Of a stretch of 64,000 nt of DNA, positions 23,490 to 34,846 are shown one piece after another. A program made the translations under genes and the position numbers. Where the stretch lies: assembly GCA_021399445.1 (NCBI GenBank), contig JAJTUQ010000004.1, positions 2,418,001-2,482,000 on the forward strand, read 5' to 3'. Source of the stretch: Xylogone sp. PMI_703. Lineage: Eukaryota > Ascomycota > Leotiomycetes. Each line of letters starts with the position of its first letter. The first letter of the stretch is position 1. Under the pieces are notes generated by a model. The model was not told the origin of the DNA and made no database searches. It was given only the letters and a program-made list of their open reading frames with translations.

Positions 23490-24344
23490 CTACCTCTTCT
23501 TCACGTACTCACTTTGGCGTATATAGGCTTCCCAATTCACTAAATCAGGTTGGACTACAGCGCCTGAATCCTTTCCCTTGTAAAAAGCCACCATCTGCTT
23601 CAAATCCTTCACCAGAACAACTAAAACCCACGTGAGAAATTTATCAGCAGCCGGTAACTTCTTACCCCCAGTTTCCTTCGCAAAAATACGACTAGCCTCT
23701 TCAAACGTCAGATTATCCCCTGCGAGATTAATCTCAATATTGCGGTAAGCTTCCGGTGCCAGCATTGCCTTCGCGGCTGTAGCACCAATGTCCTTGGTCG
23801 ATATGAGAGCCAGCTTGCGATCACTCAAGTAGTCACGCCACATACTGACAAACACCCGTCCTTCGAAGCCAGGGACGAAGTTCTCCAAAAATGCAACTGG
23901 GCGAATGATCGTATATGTGATTCCACTTTGGCAACGTAGGAATGCTTCAATTTCATGTTTTGTATCCCAGATATCGACGCCGGACAGCACATTACCGCCG
24001 GTGCCCCGATCGATGCTGCTCATGACAATGTGTTTTGTGCCTGCGCGTACAGCAGCGCTGAGTATAGCTTTGCCTTGTTGGACTTCATTCTTGCCTCCAG
24101 GGGTCATGAAGTAGAGAGCATCGGGAGAGGAGCCGATGGTTCTGAAAATAGCGTCCGAGTTATCGATATCACCGAGGATAGGTGTGACAGAAGGATATGT
24201 GTTACGTAGAGTAGTAGCAGAGACAGGCTTGCGGTGGACAGCATATATGATGATGTTGCCGTTTAATGCATGCGAGTGGAGGGCATCAAGGACGGCGCCA
24301 CCTTGTTTTCCCGTACCGCCAACAACGACTAGTTTCTTCGACAT
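23490..24344 (-). CDS. NmrA-like NAD(P)-binding oxidoreductase or redox sensor
   Basis: Single-exon gene of 284 codons. The N-terminus MSKKLVVVGGTGKQGGAV is a Rossmann fold with GGTGKQG, as in NmrA-like/HSCARG proteins. Further family marks are LGDIDNSDAIF, KHIVMSSIDRGTGG, TIIRPVAFLENFVPG and LALISTKDIGATAAKAML. The catalytic Tyr-xxx-Lys of classical SDRs is absent, as is typical of NmrA-like proteins, which often bind NADP to sense redox state or act as atypical reductases. Soluble, no signal peptide. Its start is 395 bp from the start of the divergently transcribed zinc-finger gene, so the two may share a promoter region. Length is normal (280-320 in the family). Confidence 0.9.
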   Translation of the reverse strand: MSKKLVVVGGTGKQGGAVLDALHSHALNGNIIIYAVHRKPVSATTLRNTYPSVTPILGDIDNSDAIFRTIGSSPDALYFMTPGGKNEVQQGKAILSAAVRAGTKHIVMSSIDRGTGGNVLSGVDIWDTKHEIEAFLRCQSGITYTIIRPVAFLENFVPGFEGRVFVSMWRDYLSDRKLALISTKDIGATAAKAMLAPEAYRNIEINLAGDNLTFEEASRIFAKETGGKKLPAADKFLTWVLVVLVKDLKQMVAFYKGKDSGAVVQPDLVNWEAYIRQSEYVKKR

Positions 24345-24739
24345 TGCGAATGGTGCTGTCAGTTGTCGTTAGTAAATGAATGCAAGATGTGAATAATAAG
24401 AGAAGAACGCATTCCGAGGGTATATTAAACTGGAGAAACCCATATTTAAATACACTGATGTGCTGCAAAGATCTCATTCTAACGGACCTTTGCTCATCCC
24501 ACTTGCTTCCGGGTTGCGGTTGTATATTTGCACCGCAGCCGAAACTAAAGAGGGCGCCTTGCTTTACGTACTGTTCAACGCGAGGCGCGAGGAATACTCT
24601 TTCCTTATCGATATGTAATACCGTGCAGATCAGATTCCAATGGAACAACTATAAGACGGCGTTCAACCCACCGGCTCACCATCCCACTTGGTCCCATACA
24701 CACATAATTCATCCGTAGCGAACTATCACCACATTCATC

Positions 24740-25251
24740 ATGGAGAACAAGCCAACACCACCGCAAGACGGACCACCATTCCGGTGCTCTAACCCATCCT
24801 GCCAAAAGAAGTTCTTACGGCGCGAGCACCTCACTCGACATGAACAAAATCACAATTCGGAAAAGCCATACAAATGCGACCGCTGTTCAAAAGCATTCTC
24901 CAGAAGGTAGTATATAAAATTCCATCAATCGGACATCTCTCACGGGGATTAGCACTAACAGTTACCAGTGATGTGCTCAGACGACATGTTGCACTGCACG
25001 ATAAGCCTGGGTTCTCGCAGCGTACTCGGACCGCTTGCAGCAATTGCAGAAGCGCCAAGCTGAAGTGCGATGCGAATATCCCGTGTGCAAGATGTCTCTC
25101 AAATCAGCAGGAGTGTGAGCGAGGAGAAAGATCTGATCTCAAGACTCAGTCTCCTGGCGTAGATGTGCAAACTATTTCAGTTGCCATGGTGGATATGAGT
25201 ATCAATAACTTTGGATCGCGAGGCTGGTGTCCTGGTAGGTCTAGGTCGTAG
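24740..25251 (+). CDS. truncated C2H2 + Zn2Cys6 transcription factor
   Basis: Nuclear DNA-binding protein with two C2H2 fingers and a fungal binuclear zinc cluster. Finger 1 has CSNPSCQKKF...HLTRHEQNH and finger 2 has CDRCSKAFSRSDVLRRH...H; they are joined across an intron (exon 1 ends at 24906, exon 2 starts at 24969). The Zn2Cys6 motif follows: ACSNCRSAKLKCDANIPCAR with its last Cys in QQEC. Proteins with this layout usually run to 700-1,000 residues with a fungal-specific regulatory domain; here the frame ends at about 150 residues. If a GTAGGT donor after GWCP is used, about ten more residues are added before another stop near 25315. No regulatory domain is visible downstream, where an AT-rich satellite-bearing region begins. 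It may be a decayed gene, or a DNA-binding-only protein able to compete for sites (inference). Confidence 0.8.
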
Positions 25252-26491
25252 TGTTAAAATAGTATTTAGTAGATCTACAGCAGAAACCCTTACAGATCTT
25301 GTTCAAGATAATTAGACATATGTAGGCTATATCCTCAAGTGCATGTTGTACACCTTTTTCTTCGATACTAGTTTCTATAAACCGTTGGGAAGTAAGTCCG
25401 GGATATAGAGACCCAGAAGAGCTCCACGTACAACAGGCATAAACAGATGCATTCCAATGAGACTCTGAGTAATGAACGAACTTAAGAAAATACTACATAT
25501 CTAGGCGTGAGTCTGAACTAAGCCTCTCGTGGCGATGCAACACGAATGATATTCAAAAAAATCCCTGCATGCGATGACGATGTATCTTAATAGACTGAGA
25601 AATACGCAAATACACAGCATATGTGATACTAGCAGTGTATATATAGAGGCTTTATCCCACTTCTGTTAAAAAAATCAAGTCGTCCTCCAAATTATTAACC
25701 TCCAACATATCTTACTTCAGACGACCATGCGGAACAACTCTGCCGTATTGCGGGCTTACTAAGCTTGAGCTGGCCAAAAGTTTTGTTGCATGTCTGGGTA
25801 ATCAAATCAAATTAAATCAAATTCAAATCAAATTCAAATCAAATTCAAATCAAATTCAAATCAAATTCAAATCAAATTCAAATCAAATTCAAATCAGATC
25901 CCATTCCACATTCCATTTCAACACACTCAACGAAATTCCACAAGAAAATTTCTTTTAACTGTATTTGATTATTCAAACCATAAAAGAAACCCACCAAAAT
26001 AGAAAATTACTGGCTTATCTTACCATGGAAAACTTCAATCTAGTATACCCTCATTTCAAGTGCACTTCTTATGCAATATTATGATAACTTAGGTATTCAC
26101 GTAGACTACCTACTGAAATCCAATAACATCTAGGAGATTTGCACTTTTAAAATAAAGTATTTGTTTTCATCAGATGGAATATTCACACATGTGTGTACCT
26201 GTAAAAGGAAGCAGGCAGGATTTTATTTCGGGTTTGTAGGTACGGGGTTTACGGGTCCCCACATATCGGACATAATTCACAGGGCTCACACTCAGAACAT
26301 AAAATCCGTTGCTTATAGCTGAAATTACATTAAATAACAAATCAACTACTTTTTCTCATATCCACATTCTCCTCCACTCTTTCGCTATCCATCACTTTCA
26401 CCTCCCATAGACATCACATCAGCAACGTATCATTCCCCTTTCTTAAATACAAATACAACGCATCGCAAAAAACAAAGCAGGTTTAATACCA
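25252..26491. other. AT-rich non-coding stretch with a satellite
   Basis: It follows the shortened zinc-finger gene. No coding frame of note and no remnant of a fungal transcription-factor domain that I can see. It contains the 11-bp array described separately; the right end is the 3' flank of the minus-strand wall-protein gene. Confidence 0.55.
25814..25890. repeat. 11-bp tandem array, seven perfect copies
   Basis: The unit AAATCAAATTC is repeated seven times without change (77 bp). Degenerate flanking copies lie on both sides (ATCAAATCAAATT to the left, AAATCAGATCCCATTCC to the right). Perfect copies point to recent slippage or unequal exchange. Confidence 0.92.
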
Positions 26492-27697
26492 TTACAACAG
26501 CAAGACAGCAACGGCACCAGCAATGACGGCCGCAAACTCCATGCCGCTGATGCGGGTAGCACCGTTGATGAAGCCACCGCTAGGAGTAGCAGAGGGCTTG
26601 ACAGAGGTGCCGTTGGAGCTGGCGCTTGGGATGATGGTCAAGCTTGGGATTCCACCAGCAGCAGTGGTAGGAACGCCGCCAGCAGTTGTATTGGCATACA
26701 CTGGTGGAAGGGATGGGGTCTGAGTAGCCGTAACTGGGCAGACGGTTGTGTCAACGACGACAGTAACGGTGGTCTCGTGTGGTCCAGCTGGGCAGTTTGT
26801 AACTGTTGGAGCGCAAGAAGTGACGGTAAAGACGCTGGTTGTGAAAATCGTGCTGGTGGTGTATCCACCTTGTGTAGCAGTTGACTGGGCAGCTGTAACT
26901 GGGCAGATTGTGGTGTCAACAACAACGGTCACAGTCGTCTCGTGGGGACCGGCCGGGCAGTTGGTCACTGTTGGTGCGCATGATGTGACTGTGAAGACGG
27001 TAGTAGTGAGAATGGTGGAAGTGCTCCATGAGGTGGTGGTAGGAGTCGAGGAGTTGGAGCCGCCGTAGCTGCTGACGGCAGAGCTTGGGACACCAGATGC
27101 AGCAGATGATGGAGCAGCGGAGGATGGAGCGGAGGATGGCGCAGATGAGGGCGCCTGGGATGGGGCGGAAGATGGAACACCAGAGGCGGCGGAGGAGACT
27201 GGCAGGGAAGCAGGAGGAGTGACAGAGCTACCTGGAGCGCTGCTGGCGCTGGATGGAGCTGCACTTGGGCTCGAGGAGACGGGTGCGCTTGATTCTGGGG
27301 TTGAGACAGCCTCAGAGGAAGTGGTGCTGGCCGGGGCACTGGATGGGAGACCGGCCGGCGTGGTGGTGGGAGAGCCCGAAACGTGGGTCAAAGTATAGGC
27401 AACGCAAGAGCAGGCAGAGGAAAGAGCCTGGTAGGATGGGCAGTTGGAGAAATCCGGAGGGATGACGGTGGATGGAGCACCGCTGATGTATCCAGGACAG
27501 AAGGCCTTGGCCTCGTCGGTGAATCGTTTATCAGTCAACTCGCGATAGCAGTTGTCTGGTTCCTATGTAAGTTATTAGTACAACGGGTACTCTCTTGCTA
27601 AACCGGGAAAATCAATTGGACATACGCAGTCTGGATAAGTCCAGGCATTGGCAACGCCAAGGGCGAAGGCCCCGATAGAGAGAAGAGAGGCACGCAT
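26492..27697 (-). CDS. GPI-type Ser/Thr-rich cell-wall protein
   Basis: Secreted surface protein. Exon 1 codes a signal peptide, [18 protein letters not shown], then WTYPDC. An intron (GTATGT...TACATAG) leads to [15 protein letters not shown] small N-terminal domain with spaced cysteines ([23 protein letters not shown]) is followed by a long Ser/Pro/Ala/Thr-rich spacer, then two near-identical modules of about 45 residues, each with [20 protein letters not shown] and [14 protein letters not shown]. The C-terminus has a small-residue site and a hydrophobic tail, [16 protein letters not shown], fitting a GPI-attachment signal. About 365 residues. The N-terminal cysteine domain is not a clear CFEM match. 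Probably anchored in the plasma membrane or wall and heavily O-glycosylated. Confidence 0.87.
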
Positions 27698-30600
27698 GTT
27701 GGTAATATAGCGGGGTGATCGGTAAGTAAAAGCGAGTGTGGATTTTTGAAGCTGCAAAGAAGAGGATGCTGAGCGTCAAAAAATTCTGAAAGCGAATGAC
27801 TTGTCAAAACGAGTGACTTGAGAAGAACCGTAGAGAGAGACAAAGAGCTGTACGACCTTGCGGATGAAGAGGCAAGAGAGGGTGATGAGCCAGCTTAAGA
27901 ATGCCTCCGAACAAAGCCGGCCGCAGTTGGCAGCGAAGAGCACGGCGCCAGGTTGGGAGAGAGCCACAAGAGCGCACACCAAGAACGACGACCTCGTGTT
28001 CTGCTCTTTTCCCCGGTGCCATTTTCTGCTCAAAGCCATGGGCCGTTGTCGTTGTTCCTGCAGTGCTGAGATCCACCGGGTCCAGATCCATTCCTTCTCC
28101 TCCAACCGATTTGCCTGTGTCTCCTGGGCTCTCGCCCGTTCCGGCCTGGTGTTTCTGTGCCTCTTGTGCCTGCATTCCCTGGCCCTGAAGAAGCCGTGCA
28201 ACAAGACCACGACAGCTTTAGCCTGCCCGTTTGTTCCCTGGATCGCGCGCGGGCTGCTTGTGGATTCTGCTGTTTTTGCCGTTGGGTCTTGGTTGAGTCT
28301 GGTATGGCCACGTTCCATTCCTCTCTCCTTGGCCCCCGCAAACGCCCTCAGAACCTTCTTTGCTGGCGCCACCGGTGTCAACTCGTCTTTGCCCCGTGCT
28401 TGATTGGAGCCCTGGAGCCGTGCGATCTCGTATCCAGCGAGCGACACGCCCCTTGCAGCAGGCCGGTGGTGGCTTTGGCTGTGCCCGGGACAGAGAGGTC
28501 GTATCGGGTGCCAGAGCCGATGGATGAACGTGACCCAGTTGGTGGAAATTGAAGGAGCCCTGGTTCATCCCATCTGCACATGCGGAACAGTCCTGTACCG
28601 TGTCTGAGCCCAGGTGCTCTTGCCGGATGGGAAAGCTTGCGAAGAGGAATTATTGAGACTGTAAGAGCGCGCGCTTTCAGGGGACTACTCGGCCTCTTTG
28701 GTTGCACGCCAGAAGCATATGGCCATAGTGGAGACCGTAGCACTGTGTACCGTGGGACGGCCAAGAATGGATCCCTTTGCTTTCGCTTTCTCTGTGCGTA
28801 AAAATAGGGGCAGCACCAGGGATTTGACAGCGGCTGTTGCACTCAGTCCCTGCTTTCAACAGCAACAAGCTCCCACACATCTGGGAAGCCCAGGAGGTCC
28901 CTCTTCTGCGAGTGGTCCAGAGTAAGCAGGAGGCAGCTAAGAGTTGCCGCTACTGTAAGGGGAAAAAGCACCCGGTACAAAGAGTCTGGGCTCGAGTGGT
29001 TTGCCACTCGCTGTTCCTGGGCAAGCTAGGCCAGCATCGGTGGGAATGTTCGATCAATCAACAGGCTTCAACAGGCTGGACCGGCCGGCAACACAATTGT
29101 CTTTCGTAAAAAGGGCGCTGCAACTCAGATCCCGTCTGTCTATTTTTGCTTGTAAGCCATCAGCCTGACTCGGGCAAAGCGCCAGGAACATAAGCAGAGG
29201 CGTGTAATATTGTCTCATTGTGTTACTGTGCTATTGGAGCGACGAGAAAACAAGCAGCAGAGGAGAGGGGCGCGATGACATGCGCCAACGCCAGCCGCTG
29301 TGGTCGGCGTCAACATCATCAGCCATCGCGGGCTAATGCCAACTTTCCCTGGGACCATTACGATGGGAAATGTATGTGCGCAACTGGAGTTCTCCTTTCT
29401 TTTCTTCTTCTCTGACGACGGATCCCGATACCGCTGAGATATCGGTTATCGAGGCGGGAGCCGAATGCCTCCAGCACCATCCCCATCGGAGAGTCGATGT
29501 AACTGTTCGCAGCGCTTGAAATGACCAGCGGTAATTAACCATGATGCCGTGCAAAGATTAATTAATATATTGAAGCCACCGCGCTCATACACTTTTCTTC
29601 CTCTTTCTGCGCTCTGACGATGTCTGGTAGCGACGGCGACAGCACAATACAGATAACCCGGTTTTCTTCTTTTTGCCCTTCCTGGATTCCGCGTCTCCAC
29701 TGGCCATCATCTCTGCAGTACGAGGATACAGTACAGTACGCTTCTTCAGCGGAGTTACCCTTCTCCAACAGGATTATCCTCCAGCACAGAAGCAAAGAGC
29801 ATGTACGGAGTATCTGAGTCGCGATGAGGGAGACAGGTCTGACCTCCATACGTGCAATAGGCTGTGAGACACGGCGGCAGCCCCAAATGCACTTCCGGCA
29901 TTTTTCTGCGGGCGAGCATTTCGCGCGTTTCAAACTTTCCACGCTCGAATCAGCACTAATTATTGTACAGTACAAATCCTTCGCCAATGAGCGGTTGGAT
30001 GAATCAGTCGAGTTACTAACTTACTCAACCTGACCAGTAATTCCCTCTCGTACTGTTTTGCAGTGGTTCACTGCTCTTGCACTGCTTTTGCAAGCAGGAT
30101 CTCTCTCGATGCGCGGTCCCTTACAGAGCCTACTCAGCTACTCCCTTCAGCCCAGACCGTCTTCCCACGCAACAAGCAAAATCCAGGAGGGCAAAGAAGA
30201 AAAGCTTATTCCTTTCCCCATCGGATACCTCAATCCGAAGAATACCACACTGCTCCATCTCCTTGGAACACGATCTCGTCGCAATATTTTACTCTTTCCC
30301 AAACCATCGGCTCGCCGAGGACCACCCAATAATGCGACTCTGTCTCTATCCCCGTACCTGTACCGTATCTGTACAGTACTCCGTAATGCCGTACTGATAC
30401 TGCATGTACTGTAGACCCGAGATGGCGACAAATTTGCGTTCGGACGTCTCATTGTATTAATTAGCACTGCTACTCTATAGCTCCAGATGCTACTCTACTA
30501 TCCAACCGCTACTTCCTAATTAGTAGAAAGATAGCTCCCAAAGCGCAAAGCAATCTAGCTCTAGATCGCTGCGCTCCCTTCTGCCAGGTACAGAACTTGC

Positions 30601-31940
30601 GACGAACAGGTGGATACTTGATACCGGTAGCGGTACCGAGTACTTGTAACACGTGGAGACCCGCACAGATAAGGAGAGGGGAGGAGCCGTGTTTTAAAAT
30701 GCTGGATCTAGTATCGTACAAGTAAAAGGAGATACCTAATTGCGGTAGACCGCTAATTTCTAATGTACTTCTCTCAAACAGAGCCCTTTCTCCTTTCCTT
30801 CGTCTTTGTAGACCTTTTGATACGGTAATTACTTTTGCGGCTGATATTGGCAAACATTGATATGGATTTTGGTAACTGCGAACAGATGCACGCGAAGATA
30901 AGGATGGAGGGCGAGGTGCAGCTTTCCAAGGAGTGGAGCTATTATGGAATATACTATGTCTGAGTATACGCAAGAGAGGTTGTCCGTGGATGTCATTTTG
31001 CCTTTTCTGCACACACATTTGGTGATTGATACCAGTTATGTCGATGTAGGTTTCTATTTTTCTTACGGGTGGGTTCATGGCTTCTCTGGTGACGTTCTCA
31101 TTATAGTTTCCCTCAATAGAGGGCGTCTCGTGCTTTACACCAGTTAGGATATGCTGACTTCTATAGATCGTTCGTTGGACGGGTAAAACTCTGAGGTACT
31201 CCGGTGAGGTATAGTTCCGCTCGCTTTTAGAATCCGGTCTCGATCACACTGACCGACTTGACTTGTTCATCCAAACCGAGCTCAACACCTGATCCAATGA
31301 TGTGGAGGTCTATAATGATTGCCGAGATGGCTTTGTAGGTGTGAGCAAGAGTTTGCGGTGAGATGGTCCGCTGAGCTTGTATTGGAAATATTGCTCTGAA
31401 TAAGCTAATAATTAATAACTGGGACGTTGACAACATATCAATGACGAAGGGACCATGCAGATATAGAGTGCGATCAGTTCTACCTAGTACACCATGCACT
31501 GCTGGTATGCACATGGCAGAATGATCAACCACAAGATATCTGCAATGATTTGCACTGTCGACTCTATATTTCAAAATCCTGAAATGCGGAGATCATAAGT
31601 GTGGTTCGCCTTCTTATATTCATAAAAGCACTATTACTAAAATGTAGATATACATAAGTTGCATACCTCCTTGAGGCCATGATATAACTCCTTAGAAATC
31701 TTAAGACTTTCATACTCACATTCCCGAATTTTGTAGTTCAGTTGTATCAAATCGTTAATGCTTGTGAGTGCGTGTGAGATCTCCCTAGCATCTGTATCCT
31801 ATTATCCTAAACGGCACAGCCGCACAGGATCATCTTCTCTACCTGCTCTGTACCGTATTCCGTGCGTGTATATAGTCCCATCACTAGAATATAACTACCT
31901 CTCAATGCGCGCTACCCGCTCGCCGGGCAATCTGAGTCAT
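27698..31940. other. 4.2-kb stretch with no recognisable gene
   Basis: The 27.8-28.9 kb part is relatively GC-rich and carries long overlapping frames on both strands (up to 223 codons) whose translations are low-complexity and domain-free. The 29.7-30.7 kb part is rich in TACAGTAC, GTACTGTAC and TACTCCGTA-like palindromic words. I find no gene. The stretch is unusually long for an ascomycete and may hold a long 5' leader of the wall-protein gene or a non-coding transcript (inference). Confidence 0.55.
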
Positions 31941-34846
31941 CTATCTCTTAGTCTCTCCTTGTATTGCTGCAACCCGAAGACGCATCTCTTCAGCCTCTTC
32001 ATGTTTGCCGTGGTTCCTGAGAGTTATAACAAGATTATCCATGCTTTGTAGCGTATCTGGATGATTCTCTCCCAAGACCTTCTCTCTTAATTTTAGAGTT
32101 TGCCAATGCATTGCTTCAGCCTCTTCGTATTTCCGCTGGTTGTGAAGAGCTATAGCCAGATTGTTCATGTTACCTAGCGTACTTGGATGATTCCCTCCAA
32201 GTACCTTCTTTCTTAGTTTTAAAACATGCCGGTGTATTTCTATAGCCTCTTCATGCTTAGCCTGATGTTGAAGTGTAACAGCCAGATTATTCATGCTATC
32301 CAACATATGTGGATGATTCTCTCCAAATACTATTTCCGCTAATCTTAAAGCTTGTCGAGCTCCCTCTTCAGCTTCTTCATACCTATGCTGACTTGAGAGT
32401 GTAATTGATAGAGACATTATGCTCATTACTGTATCAGGATGCTCTCTACCTAATACCCTTTCCCTTGACTCTAACACCTGTCGATGCATCTCCTTAGATC
32501 TCTTATAGTCTCCTTAGCGGCGAAGCGTGTTCGCCAGTATATGCATGGTATTCAATGTCTCTACGTGTTCTTCACCCAAATATTGTTCGTGAATATTCAG
32601 CGCTTCTGTAGCCTTTTCTGCCGAACGCACGTACTCCCCTCGTTCTTGATCATATCCTGCGGCGAGCGTCAGAATGTCCGCACGTTGAAGTAAGCAGTCT
32701 TCCCCTTCAAAGTCATACCCCAGAACGGCCCGGATATGAGGGGAGATGGCTTCCCAGAGTGACCACGTTTCATACTCTGAACTTGAAGGGCAACATGTCT
32801 ATACCACATTCAAGGCTCTTGCCTGCATTTCTATGAATTTGTCTTCCAGTTCCAGCCATCTCTGTGTTGAAAGCTGTACAAGTCGATGCATACTGAAAAC
32901 GCTGCCTTCTCGTTCTACAGAAATCAAGGAGAACGCTTTTAGCATTTGAATATCACTAATGAAGTCGACTTTAGGTTCTAGATATTCGAATAGGAGTGAC
33001 TTGGGAAGTTCCTGTCTTTGTCGCTCATAGCCTTGGCGGCATACTTGTCAAGGATGCAATCATCGAGTCCATGAAGCATAAGCACCAAAAAGTCTTGCAG
33101 GACATAGGACAGTCTACATATGCTATTATGTTTTTCGGTACTCCACATCATGGTGCCAAAATAGCCGATTAAGGGGTCATCTTGAGCAACATACTCAGCT
33201 TCTTTCCTCTCGCTCCTAGCGCCTACGATAAGGTACTAAGAGGCCTTGCTCCAGATAGTGAAAAGCTTGACAGTATCTCCCGAGATTTTAATGATATCCT
33301 CAACGAGGACAAACCAGCTTCAGAAAAGATTAAGATCTACAGCTTCCAAGAAGGAAGTGGAGTATCAGCACTGAGCGCGTTTGATGGAAAGGTGACGAAG
33401 ATTCTGATCCCATGCGTATGTCAGGTACTTAAAATCTTTAGGTGGTACCACACACTTCATCGTTTTTCAACCGGAGGGACGTTGAGCGAACGTCGATTGT
33501 TTATCAAAACCATATGAATATGTGTAGATTCAAGTCTAGAGACGACCCTTGATGTCGAGATTTTGTGGATGCAATGGAGAGCTACCTGCATGACATAAAA
33601 GAACATCAAGCTGGATCCGTAAGAATTGAAAGCTCCAGTCAAGATAGTCGAGGTCAAGGTTCGTGATATCTGTTAAATGCTTCTATGGCTAATAACCCAC
33701 AAGAGAAAAGTCCCGCAACTGTTATGGGTCGATCTAACAGCCCAAATTTCTAGCAGATGAGCCTGGATCTACAGGGAAGCTGAAGCTACCAAAACCGTAT
33801 TTTCTCCTACAGTTTGACCGGAATACGGATTTTGTTGGCCGTAAAGATATCCTCACGGCAATTGATCAAAGTTTCGAGATGAAACATCAGGTGGTGCTCT
33901 GGGGCATCGAGGGCGTTGGGTGAGTTAAACTTATTATTTAACAAGAGGTTTCTGATCTCGTTAAAGGAAATTCCAAATTGCAATTGAGTACTGTTACCAG
34001 TTCAAGGATCAGCATCCCGAGGGTCATATCTTCTGGGTTCACAGTAGTAATGCCACTCGATTTACTCAGGCGTATGAACATATCGCAAGAGAACTAAAAT
34101 TACCTGGAAGGAGTGATGCAAACATCAACACACTGCAGACGGTATCGAACTGGCTCAGTGATGACAGCAATGGCCCCTGGCTCATGGTTCTAGATAATGC
34201 TGATGATGAGGACGTCATTTTTGGTGGGTCTACCTCTACATTTCGAACGACTACTTGCAACTTTTTGGAGAAGGAGGCGCCCATGTTGAGTTATATTCAT
34301 CTGGTTAGTTGCATCTTTGTAGAAATGACTGGCATGAGAATCGTAGCCATAAGTCATGATTCGGATCGACTGGGTGTCGATTAGTAAAAGATCAAAGGGC
34401 CAAAAGTAATGCCCCCCAAATTTAATATTGGAATCATCACAAGACGCTTCGGGCGTACTTCTGTCATTACCGCCATCTTGTTCGGCCCCCCTTCTATGTT
34501 CATCAGTATTTTCCTCTCCCCTGTCAACCTTTTTTCCATTATCTACGCGACCGCCTTCACCATTATCATGATGTTTTTCGCCCTTCAACCTTTTCAGTAA
34601 TCGCCGATAGCCTTTATTTTTTCGCCCGGGTGTCTCCTCTCTAACTTGCGAATTTGTGTTGGATGCGTCTCGAGGTTTTCGATATTCCCAGGTCTTCCGC
34701 GGATGTCCTTGCAGGCCATGGACGAAAATAACATCAGCTGCTATGCAGTCTTCCTGCGAAGGGCGGTAGAGCTCTGTAATTCCTATATCCTGTACCGGTG
34801 GGCAAGTTCGTCTGGTTGTCGGTGACGGCAATGATGCGTCGCCCAT
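31941..34846 (-). pseudogene. NLR-like STAND gene relic (lipase-like / NB-ARC / TPR) with internal inversion
   Basis: Three blocks of one protein family lie here. Minus strand, 34846 to about 34228: start of an SERAC1-like alpha/beta hydrolase domain (ADVIFVHGLQGHPRKTWEY, FWPFDLL, IRIMTYGYDSH, NQMNITQHGRLLLQ, ending CRGRP). Plus strand, about 33011-34225: the rest of that domain (VFVAHSLGGILVKDAIIES, IMFFGTPHHGAK) and the first half of an NB-ARC NTPase (FVGRKDIL, WGIEGVG|KFQIAIEY across an intron, Walker B PWLMVLDNADDEDV). Minus strand, about 33017-31941: the winged-helix end (RQELPKSLLFEYLEP, MHRLVQLSTQRWLE) and kinesin-light-chain TPRs (HPDTLQSMDNL, HEEAEEMR). The order is correct only if the middle block is flipped. 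About 150 residues of the ARC region are missing. In-frame stops occur at 32514-32516 (TAA) and 32799-32801 (TAG) on the minus strand, and at 33170-33172 and 33550-33552 on the plus strand. Walker A has Phe instead of Ser/Thr. Such proteins act in fungal non-self recognition and cell death; this copy is dead. Confidence 0.9.

Noticed and set aside
25814..25890. CRISPR-like array
   Set aside because: The units are 11 bp and directly abut with no spacers; it is a simple tandem satellite in a eukaryotic genome.
27776..28552. A 223-codon minus-strand frame and several plus-strand frames of up to 181 codons
   Set aside because: Same pattern of mutually overlapping domain-free frames. The downstream wall-protein gene has its own clear start at 27697.
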